Source of the DNA: Hydractinia symbiolongicarpus
Taxonomy: Eukaryota; Cnidaria; Hydrozoa; Anthoathecata; Hydractiniidae
Direction: 5' to 3'
NCBI RefSeq assembly: GCF_029227915.1
Contig: NC_079880.1
Location: 29,073,501-29,137,500 of the forward strand
DNA length: 64,000 nt
Part shown: one piece after another, positions 1-10,924 of the stretch
Position numbering within the stretch: the stretch's first letter is position 1
Layout: each line of letters opens with the position of its first letter
Program-made: the position numbers and the translations under genes
Notes under the pieces: generated by a model
What the model saw: the letters and a program-made list of their open reading frames with translations, nothing else
Told to the model about the DNA's origin: nothing
Databases searched by the model: none

Positions 1-203
1 TTGAAAACTGCAAGTCTCATGGGCTTTAGTGGTGAAATAATAATATAAAAAATCGTTCGGGAAATGGGTTTACTCCCTGGGTACTTTCTTTGTATACTTT
101 TGATTATACGGGCCGAGGCCGGGGTTTACGGGAAATGGCGGGTTTTCGTTTGTTGGCGATTAAACTTCTTTTATTCAACGTCTCATCAAAAATGAAAACA
201 TTT
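1..203 (+). repeat. Representative satellite monomer (phase used here)
   Basis: This one unit defines the phase used for monomer positions. In this phase positions 1-50 are AT-rich and hold CATG(C/G)G(C/T)TTTAG and an A-run. Positions 51-100 run from ATCGTTCGGGAAATGAG to GTATAC. Positions 101-160 are the GC-rich block ending in GCCGGCGAT. Positions 161-203 contain AAACTTCTTTTATTCA and the left arm of a dyad that runs into the next monomer. The consensus has one NaeI-type GCCGGC palindrome per unit, which should give a ladder of about 203 bp on digestion. This copy has the GGCCGAGGCCGGGG variant and TTGTTGGCG in place of TTTGCCGGCG, so it is not the majority sequence. Confidence 0.9.
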
Positions 204-207
204 TTGA
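186..207. other. Perfect 9-bp inverted repeat in the monomer (exemplar)
   Basis: The arms TCAAAAATG and CATTTTTGA are exact reverse complements separated by AAAA, a 22-bp dyad spanning the monomer junction in the phase used here. It recurs at the same place in most monomers. Common variants change one arm, for example CATTTCTGA, CATTTTTAA or CATTTTCAA, and weaken the stem. It could form a small hairpin or be a dimeric protein-binding site; no function is shown by the sequence. Confidence 0.85.
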
Positions 208-842
208 AAACTACAAGTCTCATGCGTTTTAGTGGTGAAAAGATAATTTAAAAATCGTTCGGGAAATGAGTTTACACCCTGGGTACTTTTTTTGTATACT
301 TTTGACTTTACAGGCCGAGTCCGGGATTTACGGGAAATCGCAGGTTTTCGTTTGCCGGCGCTTAAACTTCTTTTATTCAACGTCTCATCAAAAATGAAAA
401 CATTTTTGAAAACTACATGTCTCATGCGTTTTAGTGGTGAAATAATAATTTAAAAAATCGTTCGGGTAATGAGTTTACACCCTTGGTACTTTCTTTGTAT
501 ACTTTTGACTATACCGGCAAAGCCCGGGATTTACAGGAAATCGCTGGTTTTTGTTTGCCGGCGATTAAACTTCTTTTGTTCAGCGTCTCATCAAAAATGA
601 AAACATTTTTGAAAACTACAAGTCTCATGCGTTTTAGTGGTGAAAAGATAATTTAAAAATCGTTCGGGAAATGAGTTTACACCCTGGGTACTTTCTTTGT
701 ATACTTTTGATTATACGGGCCGAGGCCGGGGTTTACGGGAAATGGCGGGTTTTCGTTTGTTGGCGATTAAACTTCTTTTATTCAACGTCTCCTCAAAAAT
801 GAAAACATTTTTGAAAACTACAAGTCTCATGCGTTTTAGTGG

Positions 843-1040
843 TGAAAAGATAATTTAAAAATCGTTCGGGAAATGAGTTTACACCCTGGGTACTTTCTTT
901 GTATACTTTTGACTTTACAGGCCGAGTCCGGGATTTACGGGAAATCGCAGGTTTTCGTTTGCCGGCGTTTAAACTGCTTTTATTCAGCGTCTCATCAAAA
1001 ATGAAAACAAGTTTGAGGACTACAAGTCTCATGCGTTTTA
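843..1040 (+). repeat. Variant monomer type K (exemplar)
   Basis: This is a distinctive monomer type of about 202 bp. It has a five-A run before TCG (TTTAAAAATCG), ACTTTACAGGCCGAG, TCGCAGGTTTTCG, GCGTTTAAACTGC and AACAAGTTTGA(A/G)G in place of AACATTTTTGAAA. Further copies with most or all of these markers lie near 2,080, 2,480, 5,530, 5,930, 12,030, 14,460, 17,480, 34,890, 35,900, 40,120, 48,000, 53,240 and 57,620, with partial versions near 21,940 and 27,830. Its presence in every zone except part of zone 3 suggests an old type carried along by HOR duplication. Confidence 0.85.
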
Positions 1041-1704
1041 GTGGTGAAAAAATAATTTAAAAAATCGTTCGGGAAATGAGTTTACACCCTGGGTACTTTC
1101 TTTGTATACTTTTGACTATACGGGCCAAGCCCGGGATTTACAGGAAATTGCAGGTTTTCGTTTGCCGGCGATTAAACTTCTTTCGTTCAGCGGCTCATCA
1201 AAAATGAAAACATTTCTGAAAACTACAAGTCTCATGCGTTTTAGTGGTGAAAAAAAAATTTAAAAAATCGTTTAGGAAATGAGTTTACTCCCTGGGTACT
1301 TTCTTTGTATACTTTTGACTATACGGCCGAGTCCGGGATTTACGGGAAGTCGCGGGTTTCCGTTTGCCGGCGATTAAACTTCTTTTACTCTGCGTCTCAT
1401 CAAAAATGAAAACATTTTTAAAAACTACAAGTCTCATGGGCTTTAGAGGTGAAATAATAATTTAAAAAATCGTTCGGGTAATGAGTTTACACCCTGGGTA
1501 CTTTCTTTGTATACTTTTGACTATACGGGCTGAGTCTGGGATTTCCGGGAAATCGCAGGTTTTTGTTTGCCGGCGATTAAACTTCTTTTATTCAGCTTCT
1601 CATCAAAAGTGAAAACATTTTTAAAAACTACAAGTCTCATGCGTTTTAGTGGTGAAAAAATAATTTAAAAAATCGTTCGTGAAATGAGTTTACTCCCTTG
1701 GTAC

Positions 1705-3420
1705 TTTTTTTGTATACATTCAACTACACGGGCCAAGCCCGGCAATTACGGGAAATGGCGGGTTTTCGTTTGCCGGCGATTAAACTTCTTTTATTCAGTG
1801 TCTCATCAAAAATGAAAACACTTCTGAAAACTACAAGTCTCATGCGTTTTAGTGGTGAAAAAATAATTTAAAAAATCGTTCAGGAAATGAGTTCACTCCC
1901 TGGGTACTTTCTTTGTATACTTTTGACTATACGGCCGAGTCCGGGATTTACGGGAAGTCGCGGGTTTCCGTTTGCCGGCGATTAAGCTTCTTTTATTCAG
2001 CGTCTCATCAAAAATGAAAACATTTTTAAAAACTACAGGTCTCATGCGTTTTAGTGTAGAAAAGATAATTTAAAAATCGTTCGGGAAATGAGTTTACACC
2101 TTGGGTACTTTCTTTGTATACTTTTGACTTTACAGGCCGAGACCGGGATTTACGGGAAATCGCAGGTTTTTGTTTGCCGGTGTTTAAACTGCTTTTATTC
2201 AGCGTCTCATCAAAAATGAAAACAAGTTTAAAGACTACAAGTCTCATGCGTTTTAGTGGTGAAAAAATAATTTAAAAAATCGTTCGGGAAATGAGTTTAC
2301 TCCCTGGGTACTTTCTTTGTAAACTTTTGACTATACGGGCCAAGCCCGGGATTTACAGGAAATCGCGGGTTTTCGTTTGCCGGCGATTAAACTTCTTTTG
2401 TTCAGTGTCTCATCAAAAATGAAAACATTTTTGAAAACTACAAGTCTCATGCGTTTTAGTGGTGAAAAGATAATTTAAAAATCGTTCGGGAAATGAGTTT
2501 ACACCCTGGGTACTTTCTTTGTATACTTTCGACTTTACAGGCCGAGTCCGGGATTTACGGGAAATCGCAGGTTTTCGTTTGCCGGCGTTTAAACTGCTTT
2601 TATTCAGCGTCTCATCAAAAATGAAAACAAGTTTGAGGACTACAAGTCTCATGCGTTTTAGTGGTGAAAAAATAATTTAAAAAATCGTTCGGGAAATGAG
2701 TTTACTCCCTGGGTACTTTCTTTGTATACTTTTGACTATACGGGCCAAGCCCGGGATTTACAGGAAATTGCAGGTTTTCGTTTGCCGGCGATTAAACTTC
2801 TTTCGTTCAGCGTCTCATCAAAAATGAAAACATTTCTAAAAACTACAAGTCTCATGCATTTTAGTGGTGAAAAAATAATTTAAAAAATCGTTCAGGAAAT
2901 GAGTTTACTCCCTGGGTACTTTCTTTGTATACTTTTGACTATACGGCCGAGTCCGGGATTTACGGGAAGTCGCGGGTTTCCGTTTGCCGGCGATTAAACT
3001 TCTTTTACTCTGCCTATCATCAAAAATGAAAACATTTTTAAAAACTACAAGTCTCATGGGCTTTAGAGGTGAAATAATAATTTAAAAAATCGTTCGGGTA
3101 ATGAGTTTACACCCTGGGTACTTTCTTTGCATACTTTTGACTATACGGGCTGAGTCTAGGATTTCCGGGAAATCGCAGGTTTTTGTTTGCCGGCGATTAA
3201 ACTTCTTTTATTCAGCTTCTCATCAAAAATGAAAACATTTTTGAAAACTACAAGTCTCATGCGTTTTAGTGGTGAAAAAATAATTTAAAAAATCCTTCGT
3301 GAAATGAGTTTACTCCCTTGGTACTTTCTTTGTATACTTTTGACTATACGGGCCAAGCCCAGGATTTACAGGAAATCGCGGGTTTTCGTTTGCCGGCGAT
3401 TAAACTTCTTTTGTTCAGCG
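1705..3420 (+). repeat. Duplicated block, left copy (partner 5,153-6,660)
   Basis: The monomer order from the ATTCAACTACACGGGCC type through the ACTCTGCCTATC and GGGCTGAGTCT types is repeated downstream. The offset is 3,447 bp for the first part (for example 2,026 to 5,473 and 2,413 to 5,860). It drops to 3,244 bp after the TTCGTTCAGCG/CATGCATTTT monomer at about 2,695, which is absent from the other copy. Shared rare variants such as GATTAAGCTTC and GTTTGCCGGTGTTTAAAC support common descent over independent similarity. Confidence 0.75.
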
Positions 3421-3899
3421 TCTCACCAAAAATGAAAACATTTTTGAAAACTACAAGTCTCATGCGTTTTAGTGGTGAAAAAAATATTTAAAAAATCGTT
3501 CGGGAAATGAGTTTACTCCCTGGGTACTTTTTTTGTATACATTCAACTACACGGGCCAAGCCCGGCAATTACGGGAAATGGCGGGTTTTCGTTTGCCGGC
3601 GATTAAACTTCTTTTATTCAGTGTCTCATCAAAAATGAAAACACTTCTGAAAAGTACAAGTCTCATGCGTTTTAGTGGTGAAAAAATAATTTAAAAAATC
3701 GTTCAGGAAATGAGTTCACTCCCTGGGTACTTTCTTTGTATACTTTTGACTATACGGGCCAAGCCCGGGATTTACAGGAAATCGCGGGTTTTCGTTTGCC
3801 GGCGATTAAACTTCTTTTGTTCAGTGTCTCATCAAAAATGAAAACATTTTTGAAAGCTACAAGTCTTATGCGTTTTAGCGGTGAAAAAATAATTTAAAA

Positions 3900-5060
3900 A
3901 ATCGTTCTGGAAATGAGTTTACTCACAGGGTACTTTCTTTGTATACATTCGACTATACGGGCCAAGCCCGGGATTTACGGGAAATGGCGGGTTTTCGTTT
4001 GCCGGCGATTAAACCTCTTTCATTAGGCGTCTCATCAAAAATGAAAACATTTTTGAAAACTACAAGTCTCATGCGTTTTAGTGGTGAAAAAAATATTTAA
4101 AAAATCGTTCGGGAAATGAGTTTACTCCGTGGGTACTCTCTTTGTATACATTCGACTACACGGGCCAAGCGCGGCAATTACGGGAAATGGCGGGTTTTCG
4201 TTTGCCGGCGATTAAACTTCTGTTATTCAGTGTCTCATCAAAAATGAAAACATTTTTGAAAACTACAAGTCTCATGCGTTTTAGTAGTGAAAAGATAATT
4301 TAAAAAATCGTTTTGGAAATGAGTTTACTCACAGGGTACTTTCTTTGTATACATTCGACTATACGGGCCAAGCCCGGGATTTACGGGAAATCGCGGGTTT
4401 TCGTTTGCCGGCGATTAAACCACTTTCATTAAGCGTCTCATCAAAAATGAAAACATTTCTGAAAACTACAAGTCGCATGCGTTTTAGTGGTGAAAAAATA
4501 ATTTAAAAAATCGTTTTTGAAATGAGTTTACTCCCTGGGTACTTTCTTTGTATACTTTTGATTATACGGGCCAAGCCCCGGATTTACAGGAAATCGCGGG
4601 TTTTCGTTTGCCGGCGATTAAACTTCTTTTGTTCAGCGTCTCATCAAAAATGAAAACATTTTTGAAAACTACAAGTCTTATGCGTTTTAGCGGTGAAAAA
4701 ATAATTTAAAAAATCGTTCTGGAAATGAGTTTACTCACAGGGTACTTTCTTTGTGTACATTCGACTATACGGGCCAAGCCCGGGATTTACGGGAAATCGC
4801 GGGTTTTCGTTTGCCGGCGATTAAACCTCTTTCATTAGGCGTCTCATCAAAAATGAAAACATTTTTGAAAACTACAAGTCTCATGCGTTTTAGTGGTGAA
4901 AAAAATATTTAAAAAATCGTTCGGGAAATGAGTTTACTCCCTGGGTACTTTCTTTGTATACATTCGACTACACGGGCCAAGCCCGGCAATTACGGGAAAT
5001 GGCGGGTTTTCGTTTGCCGGCGATTAAACTTCTTTTGTTAAGCGTCTCACCAAAAATGAA
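3900..5060 (+). repeat. Six-monomer block, left copy (partner 6,740-7,900)
   Basis: Six consecutive monomers recur 14 monomers (about 2,839 bp) downstream in the same order. They include the unusual TTTCTTTGTGTAC monomer at about 4,750, which becomes TTTGTGTGC at about 7,588, and the CTCTCTTTG monomer at about 4,136 and 6,973. Confidence 0.75.
4151..4164 (+). other. CENP-B-box-like motif, one base short (exemplar)
   Basis: TTCG ACT A CA CGGG matches all nine core bases of the mammalian CENP-B box (TTCG, four bases, A, two bases, CGGG) in order, but has three spacer bases in the first gap, not four. It occurs in every monomer with ATTCGACTACACGGG or ATTCGACTATACGGG across the window. It is lost in the equally common TTTTGACTATACGGG type. 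Binding is unproven, and the shorter spacer argues against the canonical protein. Confidence 0.35.
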
Positions 5061-5152
5061 AACATTTTTGAAAACTACAAGTCTCATGCGTTTTAGTGGT
5101 GAAAAAAATATTTAAAAAATCGTTCGGGAAATGAGTTTACTCCCTGGGTACT

Positions 5153-6660
5153 TTTTTTGTATACATTCAACTACACGGGCCAAGCCCGGCAATTACGGGA
5201 AATGGCGGGTTTTCGTTTGCCGGCGATTAAACTTCTTTTATTCAGTGTCTCATCAAAAATGAAAACACTTCTGAAAACTACAAGTCTCATGCGTTTTAGT
5301 GGTGAAAAAATAATTTAAAAAATCGTTCAGGAAATGAGTTCACTCCCTGGGTACTTTCTTTGTATACTTTTGACTATACGGCCGAGTCCGGGATTTACGG
5401 GAAGTCGCGGGTTTCCGTTTGCCGGCGATTAAGCTTCTTTTATTCAGCGTCTCATCAAAAATGAAAACATTTTTAAAAACTACAAGTCTCATGCGTTTTA
5501 GTGATGAAAAGACAATTTAAAAATCGTTCGGGAAATGAGTTTACACCCTGGGTACTTTCTTTGTATACTTTTGACTTTACAGGCCGAGACCGGGATTTAC
5601 GGGAAATCGCAGGTTTTTGTTTGCCGGTGTTTAAACTGCTTTTATTCAGCGTCTCATCAAAAATGAAAACAAGTTTGAAGACTACAAGTCTCATGCGTTT
5701 TAGTGGTGAAAAAATAATTTAAAAAATCGTTCGGGAAATGAGTTTACTCCCTGGGTACTTTCTTTGTATACTTTTGACTATACGGGCCAAGCCCGGGATT
5801 TACAGAAAATCGCGGGTTTTCGTTTGCCGGCGATTAAACTTCTTTTGTTCAGTGTCTCATCAAAAATGAAAACAATTTTGAAAACTACAAGTCTCATGCG
5901 TTTTAGTGGTGAAAAGATAATTTAAAAATCGTTCGGGAAATGAGTTTACACCCTGGGTACTTTCTTTGTATACTTTCGACTTTACAGGCCGAGTCCGGGA
6001 TTTACGGGAAATCGCAGGTTTTCGTTTGCCGGCGTTTAAACTGCTTTTATTCAGCGTCTCATCAAAAATGAAAACAAGTTTGAGGACTACAAGTCTCATG
6101 CGTTTTAGTGGTGAAAAAATAATTTAAAAAATCGTTCAGGAAATGAGTTTACTCCCTGGATACTTTCTTTGTATACTTTTGACTATACGGCCGAGTCCGG
6201 GATTTACGGGAAGTCGCGGGTTTCCGTTTGCCGGCGATTAAACTTCTTTTACTCTGCCTATCATCAAAAATGAAAACATTTTTAAAAACTACAAGTCTCA
6301 TGGGCTTTAGAGGTGAAATAATAATTTAAAAAATCGTTCGGGTAATGAGTTTACACCCTGGGTACTTTCTTTGTATACTTTTGACTATACGGGCTGAGTC
6401 TGGGATTTCCGGGAAATCGCAGGTTTTCGTTTGCCGGCGATTAAACTTCTTTTATTCAGCTTCTCATCAAAAATGAAAACATTTTTGAAAACTACAAGTC
6501 TCATGCGTTTTAGTGCTGAAAAAATAATTTAAAAAATCGTTCGTGAAATGAGTTTACTCCCTGGGTACTTTCTTTGTATACTTTTGACTATACGGGCCAA
6601 GCCCGGGATTTACAGGAAATCGCGGGTTTTCGTTTGCCGGCGATTAAACTTCTTTTGTTC
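5153..6660 (+). repeat. Duplicated block, right copy (partner 1,705-3,420)
   Basis: Same monomer order and rare variants as the left copy, one monomer shorter. Small differences such as GTGATGAAAAGACA against GTGTAGAAAAGATA show that the copies have diverged by point changes. Confidence 0.75.
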
Positions 6661-6739
6661 AGTGTCTCATCAAAAATGAAAACATTTTTGAAAACTACAA
6701 GTCTTATGCGTTTTAGCGGTGAAAAAATAATTTAAAAAA

Positions 6740-7900
6740 TCGTTCTGGAAATGAGTTTACTCACAGGGTACTTTCTTTGTATACATTCGACTATACGGGC
6801 CAAGCCCGGGATTTACGGGAAATGGCGGGTTTTCGTTTGCCGGCGATTAAACCTCTTTCATTAGGCGTCTCATCAAAAATGAAAACATTTTTGAAAACTA
6901 CAAGTCTCATGCGTTTTAGTGGTGAAAAAAATATTTAAAAAATCGTTCAGGAAATGAGTTTACTTCCTGGGTACTCTCTTTGTATACATTCGACTACACG
7001 GGCCAAGCCCGGCAATTACGGGAAATGGCGGGTTTTCGTTTGCCGGCGATTAAACTTCTTTTATTCAGTGTCTCATCAAAAATGAAAACATTTTTGAAAA
7101 CTACAAGTCTCATGCGTTTTAGTAGTGAAAAGATAATTTAAAAAATCGTTTTGGAAATGAGTTTACTCACAGAGTACTTTCTTTGTATACATTCGACTAT
7201 ACGGGCCAAGCCCGGAATTTACGGGAAATCGCGGGTTTTCGTTTGCCGGCGATTAAACCACTTTCATTAAGCGTCTCATCAAAAATGAAAACATTTCTGA
7301 AAACTACAAGTCGCATGCGTTTTAGTGGTGAAAAAATAATTTAAAAAATCGATTTTGAAATGAGTTTACTCCCTGGGTACTTTCTTTGTATACTTTTGAC
7401 TATACGGGCCAAGCCCCGGATTTACAGGAAATCGCGGGTTTTCGTTTGCCGGCGATTAAACTTCTTTTGTTCAGCGTCTCATCCAAAATGAAAACATTTT
7501 TGAAAACTACAAGTCTTATGCGTTTTAGCGGTGAAAAAATAATTTAAAAAATCGTTCTGGAAATGAGTTTACTCACAGGGTACTTTCTTTGTGTGCATTC
7601 GACTATACGGGCCAAGCCCGGGATTTACGGGAAATCGCGGGTTTTCGTTTGCCGGCGATTAAACCTCTTTCATTAGGCGTCTCATCAAAAATGAAAACAT
7701 TTTTGAAAACTACAAGTCTCATGCGTTTTAGTGGTGAAAAAAATATTTAAAAAATCGTTCGGGAAATGAGTTTACTCCCTGGGTACTTTCTTTGTATACA
7801 TTCGACTACACGGGCCAAGCCCGGCAATTACGGGAAATGGCGGGTTTTCGTTTGCCGGCGATTAAACTTCTTTTATTCAGTGTCTCATCAAAAATGAAAA
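6740..7900 (+). repeat. Six-monomer block, right copy (partner 3,900-5,060)
   Basis: Same order as the left copy, including the GTGTGCATTCG monomer, the CTCTCTTTG monomer and an AAGTCGCATG monomer. A few private substitutions are present. Confidence 0.75.
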
Positions 7901-9301
7901 CATTTTTGAAAACTACAAGTCTCATGCGTTTTAGTAGTGAAAATATAATTTAAAAAATCGTTTTGGAAATGAGTTTACTCACAGGGTACTTTCTTTGTAT
8001 ACATTCGACTATACGGGCCAAGCCCGGGATTTACGGGAAATCGCGGGTTTTCGTTTGCCGGCGATTAAACCACTTTCATTAAGCGTCTCATCGAAAATGA
8101 AAACATTTCTGAAAACTACAAGTCTCATGCGTTTTAGTGGTGAAAAAATAATTTAAAAAATCGTTAAGGAAATGAGTTCACTCCCTGGGTACTTTCTTTG
8201 TATACTTTTGACTATACGGGCCGAGTCCGGGATTTACGGGAAGTCGCGGGTTTCCGTTTGCTGGCGATTAAACTTCTTTTATTCAGCGTCTCATCAAAAA
8301 TGAAAACATTTTTAAAAACTACAAGTCTCATGGGCTTTAGAGGTGAAATAATAATTTAAAAAATCGTTCGGGTAATGAGTTTACACCCTGGGTACTTTCT
8401 TTATATACTTTTGACTATACGGGCTGAGTCCGGGATTTACGGGAAATCGCAGGTTTTCGTTTGCCAGCGATTAAACTTCTTTTATTAAGCGTCTCATCAA
8501 AAATGAAAACATTTTTGAAAACTACAAGTCTTATGCGTTTTAGCGGTGAAAAAATAATTTAAAAAATCGTTCTGGAAATGAGTTTACTCACAGGGTACTT
8601 TCTTTGTATACATTCGACTATACGGGCCAAGCCCGGGATTTACGGGAAATGGCGGGTTTTCGTTTGCCGGCGATTAAACCTCTTTCATTAGGCGTCTCAT
8701 CAAAAATGAAAACATTTTTGAAAACTACAAGTCTCATGCGTTTTAGTGGTGAAAAAAATATTTAAAAAATCGTTCGGGAAATGAGTTTACTCCCTGGGTA
8801 CTTTCTTTGTATACATTCGACTACACGGGCCAAGCCCGGCAATTACGGGAAATGGCGGGTTTTCGTTTGCCGGCGATTAAACTTCTTTTATTAAGTGTCT
8901 CATCAAAAATGAAAACATTTTTGAAAACTACAAGTCTCATGCGTTTTAGTAGTGAAAAGATAATTTAAAAAATCGTTTTGGAAATGAGTTTACTCACAGG
9001 GTACTTTCTTTGTATACATTCGACTATACGGGCCAAGCCCGGGATTTACGGGAAATCGCGGGTTTTCGTTTGCCGGCGATTAAACCACTTTCATTAAGCG
9101 TCTCATCAAAAATGAAAACATTTCTGAAAACTACAAGTCGCATGCGTTTTAGTGGTGAAAAAATAATTTAAAAAATCGTTTAGGAAATGAGTTCACTTCC
9201 TGGGTACTTTCTTTGTATACATTTGACTACACGGGCCAAGCCCGGCAATTACGGGAAATGGCGGGTTTTCGTTTGCCGGCGATTAAACTTCTTTTATTCA
9301 G

Positions 9302-10924
9302 TGTCTCATCAAAAATGAAAACATTTTTGAAAACTACAAGTCTCATGCGTTTTAGTAGTGAAAAGATAATTTAAAAAATCGTTTTGGAAATGAGTTTACT
9401 CCCTGGGTACTTTCTTTGTATACTTTTGACTATACGGGCCAAGCCCCGGATTTACAGGAAATCGCGGGTTTTCGTTTGCCGGCGATTAAACTTCTTTTGT
9501 TCAGCGTCTCATCAAAAATGAAAACATTTTTGAAAACTACAAGTCTTATGCGTTTTAGCGGTGAAAAAATAATTTAAAAAATCGTTCTGGAAATGAGTTT
9601 ACTCACAGGGTACTTTCTTTGTATACATTCGACTATACGGGCCAAGCCCGGGATTTACGGGAAATCGCGGGTTTTCGTTTGCCGGCGATTAAACCTCTTT
9701 CATTAGGCGTCTCATCAAAAATGAAAACATTTTTGAAAACTACAAGTCTCATGCGTTTTAGTGGTGAAAAAAATATTTAAAAAATCGTTCGGGAAATGAG
9801 TTTACTCCCTGGGTACTTTTTTTGTATACATTCGACTACACGGGCCAAGCCCGGCAATTACGGGAAATGGCGGGTTTTGGTTTGCCGGCGATTAAACTTC
9901 TTTTATTCAGTGTCTCATCAAAAATGAAAACATTTTTGAAAACTACAAGTCTCATGCGTTTTAGTAGTGAAAATATAATTTAAAAAATCGTTTTGGAAAT
10001 GAGTTTACTCACAGGGTGCTTTCTTTGTATACATTCGACTATACGGGCCAAGCCCGGGATTTACGGGAAATCGCGGGTTTTCGTTTGCCGGCGATTAAAC
10101 CACTTTCATTAAGCGTCTCATCAAAAATGAAAACATTTCTGAAAACTACAAGTCTCATGCGTTTTAGTGGTGAAAAAATAATTTAAAAAATCGTTAAGGA
10201 AATGAGTTCACTCCCTGGGTACTTTCTTTGTATACTTTTGACTATACTGGCCGAGTCCGGGATTTACGGGAAATCGCGGGTTTTCGTTTGCCGGCGATTA
10301 AACTTCTTTTATTCAGCGTCTCATCAAAAATGAAAACATTTTTGAAAACTACAAGTCTCATGCGTTTAAGATGTGAAAAAATAATATAAAAAATCGTTCG
10401 GGAAATGAGTTTACTCCCTGGGTACTTTTTTGTATACTTTTGACTATACGGGCCAAGCCCGGAATTTACGGGAAATGGCGGGTTTACGTTTGCCGGCGAT
10501 TAACCTTCTTTTAATCAGCGTCTCATCAGAAATGAAAACATTTTTGAAAACTACAAGTCTCATGCGTTTTAGTGGTGAAAAAATAATTTAAAAAATCGTT
10601 TGGGAAATGTGTTTACTCCCTGGGTACTTTCTTTGTATACTTTTGACTATACGGGCCGAGTCCGGGGTTTACAGGAAATCGCGGGTTTTCGTTTGCCGGC
10701 GATTAAACTTCTTTTGTTCAGCGTCTCATCAAAAATGAAAACATTTTTGAAAACTACAAGTCTTATGCGTTTTAGCGGTGAACAAAATATTTAAAAAATC
10801 GTTCGGGAAATGAGTTTACTCCCTGGGTACTTTCTTTGTATACATTTGACTACACGGGCCAAGCCCGGCAATTACGGGAAATGGCGGGTTTTCGTTTGCC
10901 GGCGATTAAACTTCTTTTATTCAG
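9302..10924 (+). repeat. Zone 2 HOR block a (8 monomers)
   Basis: The block starts with the CAGTGTCTC/TAGTAGTGAAAAGATA monomer. It continues with the CCAAGCCCCGG, CACAGGG/ATTAGGCG, AAATATTT/GGGTTTTGGTTTG and GTGAAAATATAATTT types. The GGGTTTTGGTTTG substitution is a tag shared with the two following blocks, offset 1,623 bp to the next one. The last three to four monomers are specific to this block, including a GCGTTTAAGATGTG variant at about 10,362. Confidence 0.75.

Larger units (their letters stand above)
1..9301 (+). repeat. Zone 1: satellite with ~3.4-kb and ~2.8-kb dispersed duplications
   Basis: About 46 monomers. Typical types are CTTTTGTTCAGTG/CAGCG monomers with TTTACAGGAAATCGCGGG, TACACGGGCCAAGCCCGGCAATT monomers, ACTCACAGGG monomers with CCTCTTTCATTAGGCG, and TAGTAGTGAAAAGATA monomers followed by TCGTTTTGG. 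A recurring cassette runs CACAGGG/ATTAGGCG, then AAATATTT/CGGCAATT, then TAGTAGTG/CCACTTTCATTAAGCG, often with a CCAAGCCCCGG monomer next to it. It appears near 3.9, 4.7, 6.75, 7.57, 8.6 and 9.6 kb. There are no 121-122-bp short monomers and no GGGCCCCAG monomers. No gene or other element is visible. Confidence 0.85.

Noticed and set aside
109-121. CGGGC-CAA-GCCCG mini-hairpin in CCAAGCCCGGG monomers
   Set aside because: It is only a 5-bp stem and is lost in the equally common GGGCCGAGTCCGGG monomers, so conservation does not support a function.
2980-3060. Bacterial promoter-like boxes (TTGACT, TATAAT-like words) in many monomers
   Set aside because: These AT-rich words recur in every unit by repetition, have no associated gene, and the context is a eukaryotic-type satellite.
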